In this document: piece after piece, positions 9,758-18,556 of the stretch
Layout: each line of letters starts with the position of its first letter
Position numbering within the stretch: the stretch's first letter is position 1
DNA from: Deltaproteobacteria bacterium
GTDB taxonomy: Bacteria; Desulfobacterota; Desulfuromonadia; Geobacterales; DSM-12255
DNA length: 37,781 nt
Assembly (NCBI GenBank): GCA_021849045.1
Contig: JAJZTK010000021.1
Location: 2,819-40,599, forward strand
Direction: 5' to 3'
Program-made: the position numbers and the translations under genes
The notes under the pieces: generated by a model
Seen by the model: only the letters and a program-made list of their open reading frames with translations
Told to the model about the DNA's origin: nothing
The model's database searches: none

Positions 9758-11494
9758 ATGGGATTTGTTTTCTCAAAAAGGCGGTATATGCATCAGGGGG
9801 TGTTTCCGAAAGACAGGCTGCGTTTTAACCGCGCAGTTGCTGAATGGTGTCTACGGAATGCTTCATATTGTATAGAGCATGAAGCCATGGAGGAGGCTTT
9901 GCGTTGGGATGAGCTGGCCGCGCGAGTCATGTCTTTAGAGTGTGCCACACTGGTAGAGCCCGAACTCGAGAAACAACTGGTAAAAATTGGGGGACATCTC
10001 AAAGTTCAAGTTCCAGTTACGTCTTATGCCGTTAATGTGCCTCGTCGAGTAATGCATGTGCTGACACTAGTCAATGCTGATGGTGGTCATAGTGTGATGC
10101 TAAAAAGATGGATTAAATTGGATCCATATCCCAATACCCATAGCGTTGTTCTATTGGCACAGTCAGCACCTGTTCCTGAATCTCTGATTGATGCTGTTGA
10201 TGATAAAAATGGACAGATTATCAAAATGAATCCTCAAGAACGGATGCTAGATCGTGCTATGCGTCTGCGTGAGATTGTCCACACTCAAGCAGATGTGGTT
10301 GTATTGCATACACATCCTTGGGAAGTAATTGCAACTGCTGCCCTTGCGGTTACTAGTGCCCCACCAGTATTGTTGGTTAATCATGCGGCTCATATTTATT
10401 GGGTAGGAGCTTCAGTCAGTGACTTGATACTGAACTGTAGATGGTCGTCATATGAAGATTATTGGACTGCCAAGTATCGGGGTATAGATAGGATTATGCA
10501 TCTACCAATTCCAATAAGTGAGCCCTATGAACATGATTTGAGCTTGGACGGTGAACAAGCATCCCGAGAAACGATCCATAATAATTTGAAAATACCACAC
10601 AGCGCCATCGTAATGTTGACGGTTGGGATTGGAAGCAAATACACCCCTTTGCCTGACATTGACTTTTTGCAGGCAATCACTGAAGTTTTAACCAGCCGCA
10701 AAAATGCATATTTGATCGCAGTTGGTCCAAACTTTGATTCAAGGTGGATAAGCTTCAGGGACAGAATCGGGGAGCGCGTTATCCTAATTGATAAACAGCC
10801 CGAAACGTCGATGCCAGCTTTCTTTGAATCTGCTGATATTTATCTGGAGGGCTTCCCGTTTGGGTCGACTACGGCGCTTCTCGAAGCAGGTGTGAGGAAC
10901 GTTCCGTGTGTCTTGGCGCCGAAGGTGTGTGCAGCACCTTTCACCTCTGACGGAATTGCTTTGGAAGTAATAGACAAACCTGAAGATATCCCTGGGTATC
11001 TGAAGCGAATTCTAGAATTATTGGACGATGAACAAAAGCGAGTCCAGTGCGGACTGATGTTAGGTGCTTCTATTCGAGCACATCATTGTGGAAATTCCTG
11101 GGCTAAATACTTTGCTGAAGTTCAGAAAAACATCCCACCTAAGCATGAAATAGTCATTCCTGAACCAATAGATAATGTGCCGGACAATTTGTCATTTTAT
11201 TGGACTGCATATTCAAATGCAGTTAGCGACGATCCTCTGGAATCGACATTATCCGCAGCGACTTATTATAATCTGGACCCGAGAATCGACACTAAAATAA
11301 TAATGTCATCCCTTTTACATAGACGTGGGAGAGGTGCCAAACATTCATCGGTTCTATCAGTAGTTGTAGAATTGATAAGGCCACCATTTTTGCGGAGCTT
11401 ATTGAGGCCACTTATAGTTGGTTGTAAAATGATACGCAGTTATGTTTTTGCAATAACCGGGAAGAGGACTCAGTATGGCAGACAGAATGTCTGA
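9758..11494 (+). CDS. Glycosyltransferase-like protein (GT-B fold), AT-rich
   Basis: A 578-residue protein. The ATG at 9758 begins just after the previous gene's stop; upstream in-frame codons lie inside that gene in another frame and are rejected. The C-terminal half carries a GT-B style nucleotide-sugar domain: VGIGSKYTPLPDIDFL starts it, followed by SADIYLEGFPFGSTTALLEAG, which resembles the donor-binding segment seen in family 4/41-like transferases. The N-terminal part (MHVLTLVNADGGHS) is compatible with an acceptor domain. No membrane segment is obvious. Codon use is much more AT-rich than in the flanking genes, suggesting recent acquisition. It overlaps the next gene by 20 bases. Acceptor and donor are unknown. 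Confidence 0.7.
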   Translation: MGFVFSKRRYMHQGVFPKDRLRFNRAVAEWCLRNASYCIEHEAMEEALRWDELAARVMSLECATLVEPELEKQLVKIGGHLKVQVPVTSYAVNVPRRVMHVLTLVNADGGHSVMLKRWIKLDPYPNTHSVVLLAQSAPVPESLIDAVDDKNGQIIKMNPQERMLDRAMRLREIVHTQADVVVLHTHPWEVIATAALAVTSAPPVLLVNHAAHIYWVGASVSDLILNCRWSSYEDYWTAKYRGIDRIMHLPIPISEPYEHDLSLDGEQASRETIHNNLKIPHSAIVMLTVGIGSKYTPLPDIDFLQAITEVLTSRKNAYLIAVGPNFDSRWISFRDRIGERVILIDKQPETSMPAFFESADIYLEGFPFGSTTALLEAGVRNVPCVLAPKVCAAPFTSDGIALEVIDKPEDIPGYLKRILELLDDEQKRVQCGLMLGASIRAHHCGNSWAKYFAEVQKNIPPKHEIVIPEPIDNVPDNLSFYWTAYSNAVSDDPLESTLSAATYYNLDPRIDTKIIMSSLLHRRGRGAKHSSVLSVVVELIRPPFLRSLLRPLIVGCKMIRSYVFAITGKRTQYGRQNV

Positions 11495-12572
11495 TATTAA
11501 TGCAAGGCTTATCGCCTTCTATCTGCCGCAGTTTCACCCTACTCCGGAAAATGATGAGTGGTGGGGGAAAGGCTTTACCGAATGGACAAATGTCGCAAAG
11601 GCCAAACCGCTGTTTCGCGGCCATTACCAACCACGCGTTCCTGCTGACTTGGGATTTTATGATCTCAGGGTTCCCGAAACCAGAGCGGCTCAGGCTGAAA
11701 TGGCAAAAGAGCATGGAATTGAGGCATTCTGTTACTACCACTACTGGTTTGCCGGCAGAAGAATGCTCGAAAGACCGTTCAATGAAGTGCTGCAATCGGG
11801 AAAGCCTGATTTTCCCTTTTGTCTTTGCTGGGCAAATCATTCATGGACGGGAATATGGGCAGGCTGCCCGGGAAAGACTTTGATTGAACAAACCTATCCC
11901 GGCTTTGACGACCATGCAGCCCACTTCTATACCCTTTTGCAGGCATTTTCTGACAGCCGATACGTTACAGTCGACGGCAAGCCTTTGTTTCTTGTTTATG
12001 ATCCAATGAGTATTCCTGAGATCAGTAAATTAACGGATTTTTGGCGTGAACTGGCATTAAAGTCTGGCTTGAAGGGGTTATATCTGGTGGGTATGGCATG
12101 GCAACCTGACTGGAACCCGATTCATTACGGATTCGATGCTGCAACACCGAAAGACAGGCTCCCCAAGCTGAGAGAATTCAGATCGCTGTCACACAAGGTG
12201 AATCTTCTGTGTCGGAAATATTATGAAATCATCGGAAAGCCGACGGTATACCTCCACGAGAAAGTGTTGTCAGCCTGGATGTTCAAGGATGAATACAGCT
12301 ACGAATATTACCCCTGTGTGGTCCCAAACTGGGATAACACACCCAGAAGTGGTGCAAATGGGTTGGTCCTTCACGGGTCAACGCCCGAACTTTTCAGAAT
12401 AACCTTAAGAAATGCGATAGACATTATGCTTGATAAGCCTCGGGAGCGCAGGATCGTTTTTATCAAGTCGTGGAACGAGTGGGCCGAAGGGAATTACCTT
12501 GAGCCGGATCTCATGTTTGGAAAGTCTTATCTGGAAGTCGTCAAAGAAGAAGTACTTCGCAGGCACGAGTAA
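11475..12572 (+). CDS. WbsX/GH99-like glycan-processing protein
   Basis: A 365-residue protein of the glycosyltransferase WbsX / glycoside hydrolase 99-like family, common in O-antigen and exopolysaccharide loci. Recognisable are the N-terminal ARLIAFYLPQFHPTPEND and WWGKGFTEWTNVAKAKP, the YYHYWFAGRRMLERP segment, CWANHSWT, and the C-terminal FIKSWNEWAEGNYLEPD. No signal peptide is seen, so it is probably cytoplasmic. The start at 11475 lies 20 bases inside the preceding gene; an ATG four codons later is possible. GH99 relatives cleave alpha-mannosides, but for this subfamily a synthetic or trimming role is not settled, so the call is limited to the family. Confidence 0.85.
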   Translation: MADRMSDINARLIAFYLPQFHPTPENDEWWGKGFTEWTNVAKAKPLFRGHYQPRVPADLGFYDLRVPETRAAQAEMAKEHGIEAFCYYHYWFAGRRMLERPFNEVLQSGKPDFPFCLCWANHSWTGIWAGCPGKTLIEQTYPGFDDHAAHFYTLLQAFSDSRYVTVDGKPLFLVYDPMSIPEISKLTDFWRELALKSGLKGLYLVGMAWQPDWNPIHYGFDAATPKDRLPKLREFRSLSHKVNLLCRKYYEIIGKPTVYLHEKVLSAWMFKDEYSYEYYPCVVPNWDNTPRSGANGLVLHGSTPELFRITLRNAIDIMLDKPRERRIVFIKSWNEWAEGNYLEPDLMFGKSYLEVVKEEVLRRHE

Positions 12573-12640
12573 TCAAAGTATCGGCTCCCGAGTTGTGCAC
12601 CGGTCCGAACCAGTGCTGCCAGTCCCCGGAAGGAAATAAT

Positions 12641-13846
12641 ATGAAAACCCTGATTGTGTCTTACAAATATCCGCTTCCCGAAAATGGCGGCGATAGAATT
12701 AGGACTATGCATTTTGCAAGATTTTTTAAACAAAAGGGTGAAGTTGATGTGATGTATTTCCATAGGGACCAACACGATGTAGAAGTTGCCCCTCCGTTCA
12801 GTAAGGCGATCTATGTTGATATTTATGACGGTAACTATCACAAAAACAAGTTGCTCCATTATTGGGAAAAATTAAAATATACAAAACCATATTATTTGCC
12901 AGAATATACAACTGAAGCAATAAACAAGATAGTCGATATTATAGTAAGTGGTAACTACGATAATGTTTTATGCAGATATGCCATAAATGCCTTGCCGTTA
13001 TTTTTCTTGCCTACCAATATTAATATAAATATCATTATTGATATCGACGATGTTATGTCAAATAACCTGTACAAAAAACTACATACAGACCATAGGTCAA
13101 CTAAATCTATAACTAAAAAAATAAAAATTCTCGTTGATCGTGAATTTGCTCAAAGGTATCAAATTAAGTGCGCCAGGTTGGGAAAGGCAATTATATGCTC
13201 AGATATGGATATGAACACTATCAGTAAAGCTAATGCTACAAGAAATATTTTTGTTGTACCAAACGTTGCTCCAGATATAAAATTGCCACATGGGTATAGT
13301 ATGAATGGCTATCCAAATTTGATAACCATACTTTTTGTGGGGAATTTGTCCTATAAGCCAAATATCGAAGGTATCATATGGTTTATCAAGGAAGTATTTG
13401 ACCGTGCAATACGGGATGGGTACCAACTGCAATTACTGATTGCCGGCAAAGAACCGGATCTGCAATTGCGAGCTTTGTGCAATGAGTACAGGAGTATTGA
13501 ATTAGTCGATACTCCCCCCGCTATTGAACCATTTTACGACAGATGCGGTGCGATAATTGTTCCGTTGTTAGCTGGTGGGGGAACTCGTATAAAGATATTG
13601 GAAGCAGGGAAAGCATTTCGGCCAATAATTACGACACAAATTGGAGCATATGGGTTGAATCTGGAGGATTACAAACATGTGTTATATTTTAATGACTATA
13701 ATACATTTTTAGAACACTATTTGTGGCTTAAAGATACTAATAACTATCATAGTATAATAGAAAGTATGAATGCTTATGTTGAAAGAAATTATTCAATACA
13801 AAAATTCAACTTAGCAGTAGAAAAAACCCTAAATTCCGTACGGTGA
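12641..13846 (+). CDS. Family 4-like glycosyltransferase, strongly AT-rich
   Basis: A 401-residue GT-B transferase. The ATG at 12641 follows a GGAAGGAA ribosome site and gives MKTLIVSYKYPLPENGGD, a typical family 4 N-terminus; the earlier in-frame ATG at 12593 lacks this context. The C-terminal domain has FVGNLSYKPNIEGIIWF followed by PLLAGGGTRIKILEAGKA, the donor-site pattern of this family. Base composition is far more AT-rich than in the genes either side (long A/T runs around 13015-13130), which points to horizontal transfer of this gene, possibly together with the one at 9758. It likely adds one sugar of the repeat unit; specificity is unknown. Confidence 0.85.
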   Translation: MKTLIVSYKYPLPENGGDRIRTMHFARFFKQKGEVDVMYFHRDQHDVEVAPPFSKAIYVDIYDGNYHKNKLLHYWEKLKYTKPYYLPEYTTEAINKIVDIIVSGNYDNVLCRYAINALPLFFLPTNININIIIDIDDVMSNNLYKKLHTDHRSTKSITKKIKILVDREFAQRYQIKCARLGKAIICSDMDMNTISKANATRNIFVVPNVAPDIKLPHGYSMNGYPNLITILFVGNLSYKPNIEGIIWFIKEVFDRAIRDGYQLQLLIAGKEPDLQLRALCNEYRSIELVDTPPAIEPFYDRCGAIIVPLLAGGGTRIKILEAGKAFRPIITTQIGAYGLNLEDYKHVLYFNDYNTFLEHYLWLKDTNNYHSIIESMNAYVERNYSIQKFNLAVEKTLNSVR

Positions 13847-13859
13847 TCCAATAACTGTT

Positions 13860-14894
13860 ATGCAAACTACCATTCAACTCTATAATGACTTGGGGAGAGC
13901 ATGGGATGATTTTATCGCGTTAAATCCCGCCAGTACCAATTATCACCGGTACGCGTGGCGATCCGTTATTGAAAAGAGTTTTGGGCACAAGACTTTCTAT
14001 TTGACCGCCATGGATGATAAGGATGAGATATGTGGTGTCTTGCCCCTTGTTCATATGAAAAGCAGATTATTCGGCAACTTTTTGGTTTCACTCCCTTTCT
14101 TCAATTATGGTGGTCTGGTTTGCAACGAGGGCAATGCTGGAGCTACTTTGCTGGAAAAGGCACGTTTCATGTTGAGTGAAGTCAGCGCTGATCATGCGGA
14201 GCTCCGACACCTCGAACTTTGCCAAGAAGGGCTTGCGACCAAGGAACACAAGGTAACCATGATCCTTGATCTCCACGAGGATGAGGAGACCCAGTGGAAG
14301 GCACTTGACGCCAAGGTGCGGAACCAGGTGCGTAAGGCGGAAAAGAGTGGGTTGAAGACCGTAACGAGCCACCTGGAACTGCTAGATGGATTTTACGATG
14401 TCTTTTGCCGGAACATGAGAGACCTGGGTACGCCTGTTTACGGCAAGAATTTCTTTCGAAATATCCTTGAGACTTTCCCTGATTCTACTCGCATCATTTC
14501 TGTGATGCTGGAAGGGAAAACGATTGCTTCCGGTCTCCTTACCTGGTTCAGGGATAGCCTGGAAGTCCCATGGGCATCGTCGATCGGTGACTATAGGGAA
14601 ATGTGCCCAAACAACCTCCTTTATTGGGAAGCTATCAGATTCGCCATCGGAAACGGGTCCAGGAAATTCGACTTCGGACGATCCACGCCAGGGGAGGGAA
14701 CTTTCCGTTTCAAAAAGCAGTGGGGAGCCAAGCCGGTTCAACTTTACTGGCAATATCTGCTTGAACACGGGAATCAACTTCCAGAACTGAATCCTGACAA
14801 TCCGAAGTACCGGTTGGCCATAAAGCTATGGCAGCGACTGCCGTTGGCGGTGGCTAACATTCTCGGTCCGCGGATCGTAAGAAGCATCCCCTGA
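13860..14894 (+). CDS. FemAB-like protein, exosortase/PEP-CTERM system-associated
   Basis: A 344-residue GNAT-fold protein resembling the FemAB-related family that travels with exosortase loci. Visible are NYHRYAWRSVIEKSFGH near the N-terminus, the KVRNQVRKAEKSGL segment typical of FemAB/BioF2-like acyltransferases, and the C-terminal FDFGRSTPGEGTFRFKKQW motif that defines the PEP-CTERM-associated subgroup. Relatives transfer aminoacyl or other acyl groups; the substrate in exosortase systems is not known to me. It sits 13 bases after the AT-rich transferase, and composition returns to the GC-rich norm here, marking the start of the exosortase-linked core block. Confidence 0.87.
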   Translation: MQTTIQLYNDLGRAWDDFIALNPASTNYHRYAWRSVIEKSFGHKTFYLTAMDDKDEICGVLPLVHMKSRLFGNFLVSLPFFNYGGLVCNEGNAGATLLEKARFMLSEVSADHAELRHLELCQEGLATKEHKVTMILDLHEDEETQWKALDAKVRNQVRKAEKSGLKTVTSHLELLDGFYDVFCRNMRDLGTPVYGKNFFRNILETFPDSTRIISVMLEGKTIASGLLTWFRDSLEVPWASSIGDYREMCPNNLLYWEAIRFAIGNGSRKFDFGRSTPGEGTFRFKKQWGAKPVQLYWQYLLEHGNQLPELNPDNPKYRLAIKLWQRLPLAVANILGPRIVRSIP

Positions 14895-14907
14895 TGGCTT
14901 GAAATTT

Positions 14908-16104
14908 ATGACAATGCGTATCGGAAGAACTCTCCCGCCAGCGGCAGCACCGCTCCATCTCAAGAATATTGTATCAGGGGTCGTCGGGCTTTTCGGAGGG
15001 GGAGAATCGGTCAAAAGGTTCGAGGAGGAACTCAAGGGATTTTATGGTGTCAGGCACTGTTTCGCCGTTTCGTCAGGTAAAGCTGCCCTCGTCCTTGTTC
15101 TCCAGGCACTGAACGAGCTTTTACCTGAAAAAGACGAAGTTCTGATACCTGCCTATACCTGTTATTCCGTTCCCTCGGCGATAGTGAAAGCGGGGCTGAA
15201 AGTCCGGCTGTGCGACATGGCTTCCGATTCACTCGATTTCGATTTTGGGCGGCTTGAGGAGCAATTGAAGAATCCCCGTCTCCTGTGTGTGATTCCCACC
15301 CACTTGTTCGGTGTGCCGGCTGATGTCGAGCGAGTGAGAAAATTGAGCGAACATCGCGGGATATTTGTTGTGGAGGATGCCGCCCAGGCCATGGGAGGGG
15401 AGAGGGACGGCAAGAAATTGGGGACGATGGGAGATGTCGGGATATTCAGTTTGGGGCGGGGCAAGGCCTTCTCGACGGTGGAGGGGGGGATAATACTCAC
15501 GGACGACGATTCGGTCGGACAAGCGATCCGGAACCGGCTTGGGACCATTCCCGGATATGGTCCACTTGATTGTCTGAAACTGATTTTTTATGCCATCGCA
15601 CTGTTGATCCTGATTCACCCGCTGATCTACTGGCTGCCGAAGTCGTTGCCGTTTTTGAAGCTTGGGGAAACGCATTTTGATCCATTGTTTCCCGTCAGGA
15701 GGCTGTCATCGTTTCAGGCAGGAATGGCAAAGGGATGGGAAGGCAGGATTGAAGAATTGAAGGAAATCCGTTCGAACAATGCGAAAGAAATAGCTGCCTG
15801 TGGGGTCGTACCGCCGGTTCTCACCAGCGCCTCGATCCCTGCTTTGATCAGATTTCCAGTTCTGACGGAGAATGTGGATGCCAAGGCCAGGATTCTTCAC
15901 AACAGCGAAAAGATGGGGCTGGGCATCTCCGATGGATACCCCGGACCCATCGACGGGATCGAAGAGCTTGCAATCCCCTTTGACGGGAGAGGATTTCCTG
16001 CAGCAAAGGACATTGCTGAAAGGCTCATTTCTCTCCCTGTGCATCCTTTCGTAAGCAAGGGCGATATCCGAAGCATTGTGCAATCACTGAAAGTCCAGAG
16101 TTGA
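14908..16104 (+). CDS. DegT/DnrJ/EryC1/StrS-family aminotransferase-like protein with hydrophobic insert
   Basis: A roughly 398-residue PLP-enzyme-like protein. Numbered from the ATG at 14908, the expected PLP lysine is K186 in SLGRGKAFSTVEGG and the cofactor aspartate D157 in VVEDAAQAMGG. Unlike the first DegT gene it carries a hydrophobic stretch at about residues 225-243 (YAIALLILIHPLIYW), which could be a membrane-association element. Possible starts are TTG 14899, ATG 14908 and ATG 14914; none has a strong ribosome site and the choice is uncertain. It lies between the FemAB-like gene and the exosortase with almost no gap, so probably acts in the same pathway, perhaps on an amino-sugar precursor. 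Confidence 0.82.
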   Translation: MTMRIGRTLPPAAAPLHLKNIVSGVVGLFGGGESVKRFEEELKGFYGVRHCFAVSSGKAALVLVLQALNELLPEKDEVLIPAYTCYSVPSAIVKAGLKVRLCDMASDSLDFDFGRLEEQLKNPRLLCVIPTHLFGVPADVERVRKLSEHRGIFVVEDAAQAMGGERDGKKLGTMGDVGIFSLGRGKAFSTVEGGIILTDDDSVGQAIRNRLGTIPGYGPLDCLKLIFYAIALLILIHPLIYWLPKSLPFLKLGETHFDPLFPVRRLSSFQAGMAKGWEGRIEELKEIRSNNAKEIAACGVVPPVLTSASIPALIRFPVLTENVDAKARILHNSEKMGLGISDGYPGPIDGIEELAIPFDGRGFPAAKDIAERLISLPVHPFVSKGDIRSIVQSLKVQS

Positions 16105-16107
16105 GCA

Positions 16108-16941
16108 ATGGCAAAAACAGACAAGATAAAAATCGCGATACTTCTCTTGTTATGGGCAGCGGTTTTCTGTCCGATCTGCCCGGAACTTGTTCACGACTGG
16201 TTCGGTCATTCCGACAATTCCCACGCGATTCTCGTACCGTTCATTTCGTTGTTCTTCGTCTGGCAGCGTAAGAATGAACTGCAGTCAACGCCCATTGACG
16301 GTTCTGCCTGGGGAGCTATCATCCTTGGGGCCAGCCTGCTCGCATATATTGCGAGTTATGGGGGCGGATTAGCTTTCCCGGCGAGGGTTGCCATGGTCAC
16401 TTCCCTGTTCGGGCTTGTCTGGTTCTGCCTTGGAAGCCGTTTTGTCCGTATTCTCGCCTTCCCGATAGCTTTCCTGCTCTTCATGATCCCGGTACCGGAC
16501 TCCCTGATGAGCCTTGTAACCTTGCCTCTGCAACTCATGGCGACCCGAATTTCCGCAGACCTTATCGGGAACTGTTCTATCCCGGTCTACCGTGAAGGGA
16601 ACATGCTCTATTTCGTGGGAACTCAGCTCGAAGTTGCCGAGGCGTGCAGTGGCATAAGGTCGATCATGTCGTTAACGATGCTAAGTCTTGTCTTCTGCTA
16701 TTTGTCCCGGGAAAGATGGTGGAAGAAAGCTTTTCTCGTGGCGGCGGCAATCCCAATCGCCATCTTGGCCAATATTGTTCGGGTGACTGGGACTGGAATC
16801 CTGGCCAACTATTACGGAGACAAGGTGGCCAAGGGATTTCTTCACGAATTTTCAGGGATTGTAATATTTGCGTTTGGCTTTGCACTGCTGTTTGCGTTGT
16901 TCGCCTTTATGAACAGGAAAAAGGCTAATGATATCCGGTAA
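16108..16941 (+). CDS. Exosortase (EpsH family)
   Basis: A 277-residue polytopic membrane cysteine transpeptidase-like protein that recognises C-terminal PEP-CTERM sorting signals. The family's conserved triad is all present: C180 in EACSGIRS, R225 in NIVRVTG and H246 in HEFSG, each at the edge of a hydrophobic segment. About eight membrane segments can be drawn. The gene starts 3 bases after the preceding stop and overlaps the EpsI gene by 14 bases. The neighbouring FemAB-like and O-ligase genes resemble those of exosortase A systems, but the subtype is not assigned. A likely substrate is encoded at 27946-28542 within this window. Confidence 0.93.
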   Translation: MAKTDKIKIAILLLLWAAVFCPICPELVHDWFGHSDNSHAILVPFISLFFVWQRKNELQSTPIDGSAWGAIILGASLLAYIASYGGGLAFPARVAMVTSLFGLVWFCLGSRFVRILAFPIAFLLFMIPVPDSLMSLVTLPLQLMATRISADLIGNCSIPVYREGNMLYFVGTQLEVAEACSGIRSIMSLTMLSLVFCYLSRERWWKKAFLVAAAIPIAILANIVRVTGTGILANYYGDKVAKGFLHEFSGIVIFAFGFALLFALFAFMNRKKANDIR

Positions 16942-17581
16942 GTCATTTCTCGTATCACTTGTGTGCATGCTTGTCGCACTGCTGGCAGTGGGATTCATCT
17001 CCCAACGTCCCGAACCGGTTGTCGTTCGGACGAATCTCGAAAATCTGCCGATGGGAATAGCCGGTTACAGGGGGACGGAAGACGCTTTCCCGGAATCGGT
17101 GTATCGCGAACTCAATGCAGACAAGCATGTGTACCGGCATTACCGGTCCGGAGACGGCAGTCAGCTCGATCTGTATATCGGCTATTACGGCACGGCCAAA
17201 GGCGGTCGGACCGGCCACAATCCCTATGCGTGTCTGCCCGGTGCCGGATGGGCAATAGTCGATTCGAGGAAGGTCCGAATCCGGTACCCCTCCCAATCTT
17301 CGGATGTTGAGGTAAACTATGTACAGGCCCGCAGGAATGGAGTCAATACCGTGATGGTTCACTGGTACCAGACCGCGGGCACGACGGTGATGTCGACGGG
17401 AATCCGGCAGAACATCGAAAGGTTTTGGGGCCGCCTGCTCCACAATCGGAATGACGGCACTTTTGTGCAGATTTCGACCCAGGTTCCTGATGACCGTGTG
17501 GTGGATGCTGAGGCCAAGGTAGAGGATTTTGCGGGACAGGTTATTCGGCTTCTTCCCGGTTTCTGGCCGGTTGAGAAGTAG
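16928..17581 (+). CDS. epsI: EpsI family protein
   Basis: A 217-residue exosortase partner protein. It has one N-terminal membrane segment (about residues 7-25, LVSLVCMLVALLAVGF) and the family hallmark GHNPYACLPGAGW followed by the MVHWYQT strand. EpsI is usually encoded directly after, or fused to, an exosortase and is needed for exopolysaccharide production, though its biochemical role is not established. The ATG at 16928 lies inside the exosortase gene, indicating translational coupling. The protein would be anchored in the inner membrane with its main domain in the periplasm. Confidence 0.92.
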   Translation: MISGKSFLVSLVCMLVALLAVGFISQRPEPVVVRTNLENLPMGIAGYRGTEDAFPESVYRELNADKHVYRHYRSGDGSQLDLYIGYYGTAKGGRTGHNPYACLPGAGWAIVDSRKVRIRYPSQSSDVEVNYVQARRNGVNTVMVHWYQTAGTTVMSTGIRQNIERFWGRLLHNRNDGTFVQISTQVPDDRVVDAEAKVEDFAGQVIRLLPGFWPVEK

Positions 17582-17626
17582 TGGCAATAATTCGGTTGCG
17601 AGACCATAAATCCAGGTGATCGCCCC

Positions 17627-18541
17627 GTGGTAAGTGTCATTATCCCAACCTACAATTCGGCCCGGTACCTCTGCGAAGCGCTTGACAGCGTGCTCTGTCA
17701 GAGGTACCCGGACTACGAGATCATTGTGGTGGACGATGGTTCCACCGATGATACTGAACGAATGATCGCGGACCGCTATCCTATGGTGCGCTATCATTTC
17801 ATCGAAAACAGGGGGGCGGCGGCCGCAAGGAATTTCGGGATATCAAAGGCGGAAGGAGAATTCATCGCGTTTCTCGATGCCGACGACCGGTGGCTGCCGG
17901 AGAAGCTCGAGAAGCAGGTCCGTCTGCTGGAGTGCGACCAGCGTCTCGGGATGGTCTTCACGGAAAATGGTTTCTTCAACGAAAGCGGCATAGTGCAGGA
18001 GCGGGTGAACAAGCGCGGTCGTCTGATGGACGGCGACATTGTCAGGAACATATTCCTGAACAGTTATGTCGCCACCCCCACGGTGATGGTCCGAAAGCGG
18101 GTTCTCGACGACGTGGGTCTGTTCGAGGAAGGGCTGGTCGTTGCCGAAGACGACAACATGTGGATGCGGATCGGCATGAAATACGGGATTGAGCTCATTG
18201 ACGACCCTCTGGTCCAGTGCCGGATAACCGACGGGAGCCTGAGCAGGAAGAGCCACAATATCTCTTGGGGCGTGAGGAAGCATATCGAGGTAATCAGGAC
18301 GAAGTACCCCAAAATATACCGCCGCCTTGGCAGGTCGGCGATCAGGAGGAAATATTCAGATCTCTGCTTTTCGGAAGCCTACTATGCCTTTTCCCGGGAT
18401 AGCCACCGGGAGGCCAGGAGTAATTTCATCAGGAGCTTCTTTTGCTATCCTTTCAGGATGAAACCAATGCTCTATGTAATCTCTACGTTTTTTCCCCTCT
18501 GGATGATAGAGAAGATCAAGCATGCAAAGAGAAATCTTTGA
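17627..18541 (+). CDS. Family 2 glycosyltransferase
   Basis: A 304-residue GT-A transferase starting with GTG after an AGGTGA ribosome site. It shows the classic N-terminal VSVIIPTYNSARYL, the VVDDGSTDDT nucleotide-binding loop and a DADDRW metal motif, followed by the AEDDNMWMRIG acceptor-side segment. No membrane anchor is evident. It sits between EpsI and the ligase/polymerase gene and probably adds a sugar to the lipid-linked repeat unit in the cytoplasm. Donor and acceptor are unknown. Confidence 0.9.
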   Translation: MVSVIIPTYNSARYLCEALDSVLCQRYPDYEIIVVDDGSTDDTERMIADRYPMVRYHFIENRGAAAARNFGISKAEGEFIAFLDADDRWLPEKLEKQVRLLECDQRLGMVFTENGFFNESGIVQERVNKRGRLMDGDIVRNIFLNSYVATPTVMVRKRVLDDVGLFEEGLVVAEDDNMWMRIGMKYGIELIDDPLVQCRITDGSLSRKSHNISWGVRKHIEVIRTKYPKIYRRLGRSAIRRKYSDLCFSEAYYAFSRDSHREARSNFIRSFFCYPFRMKPMLYVISTFFPLWMIEKIKHAKRNL

Positions 18542-18556
18542 GGTGGATAGGGGATT

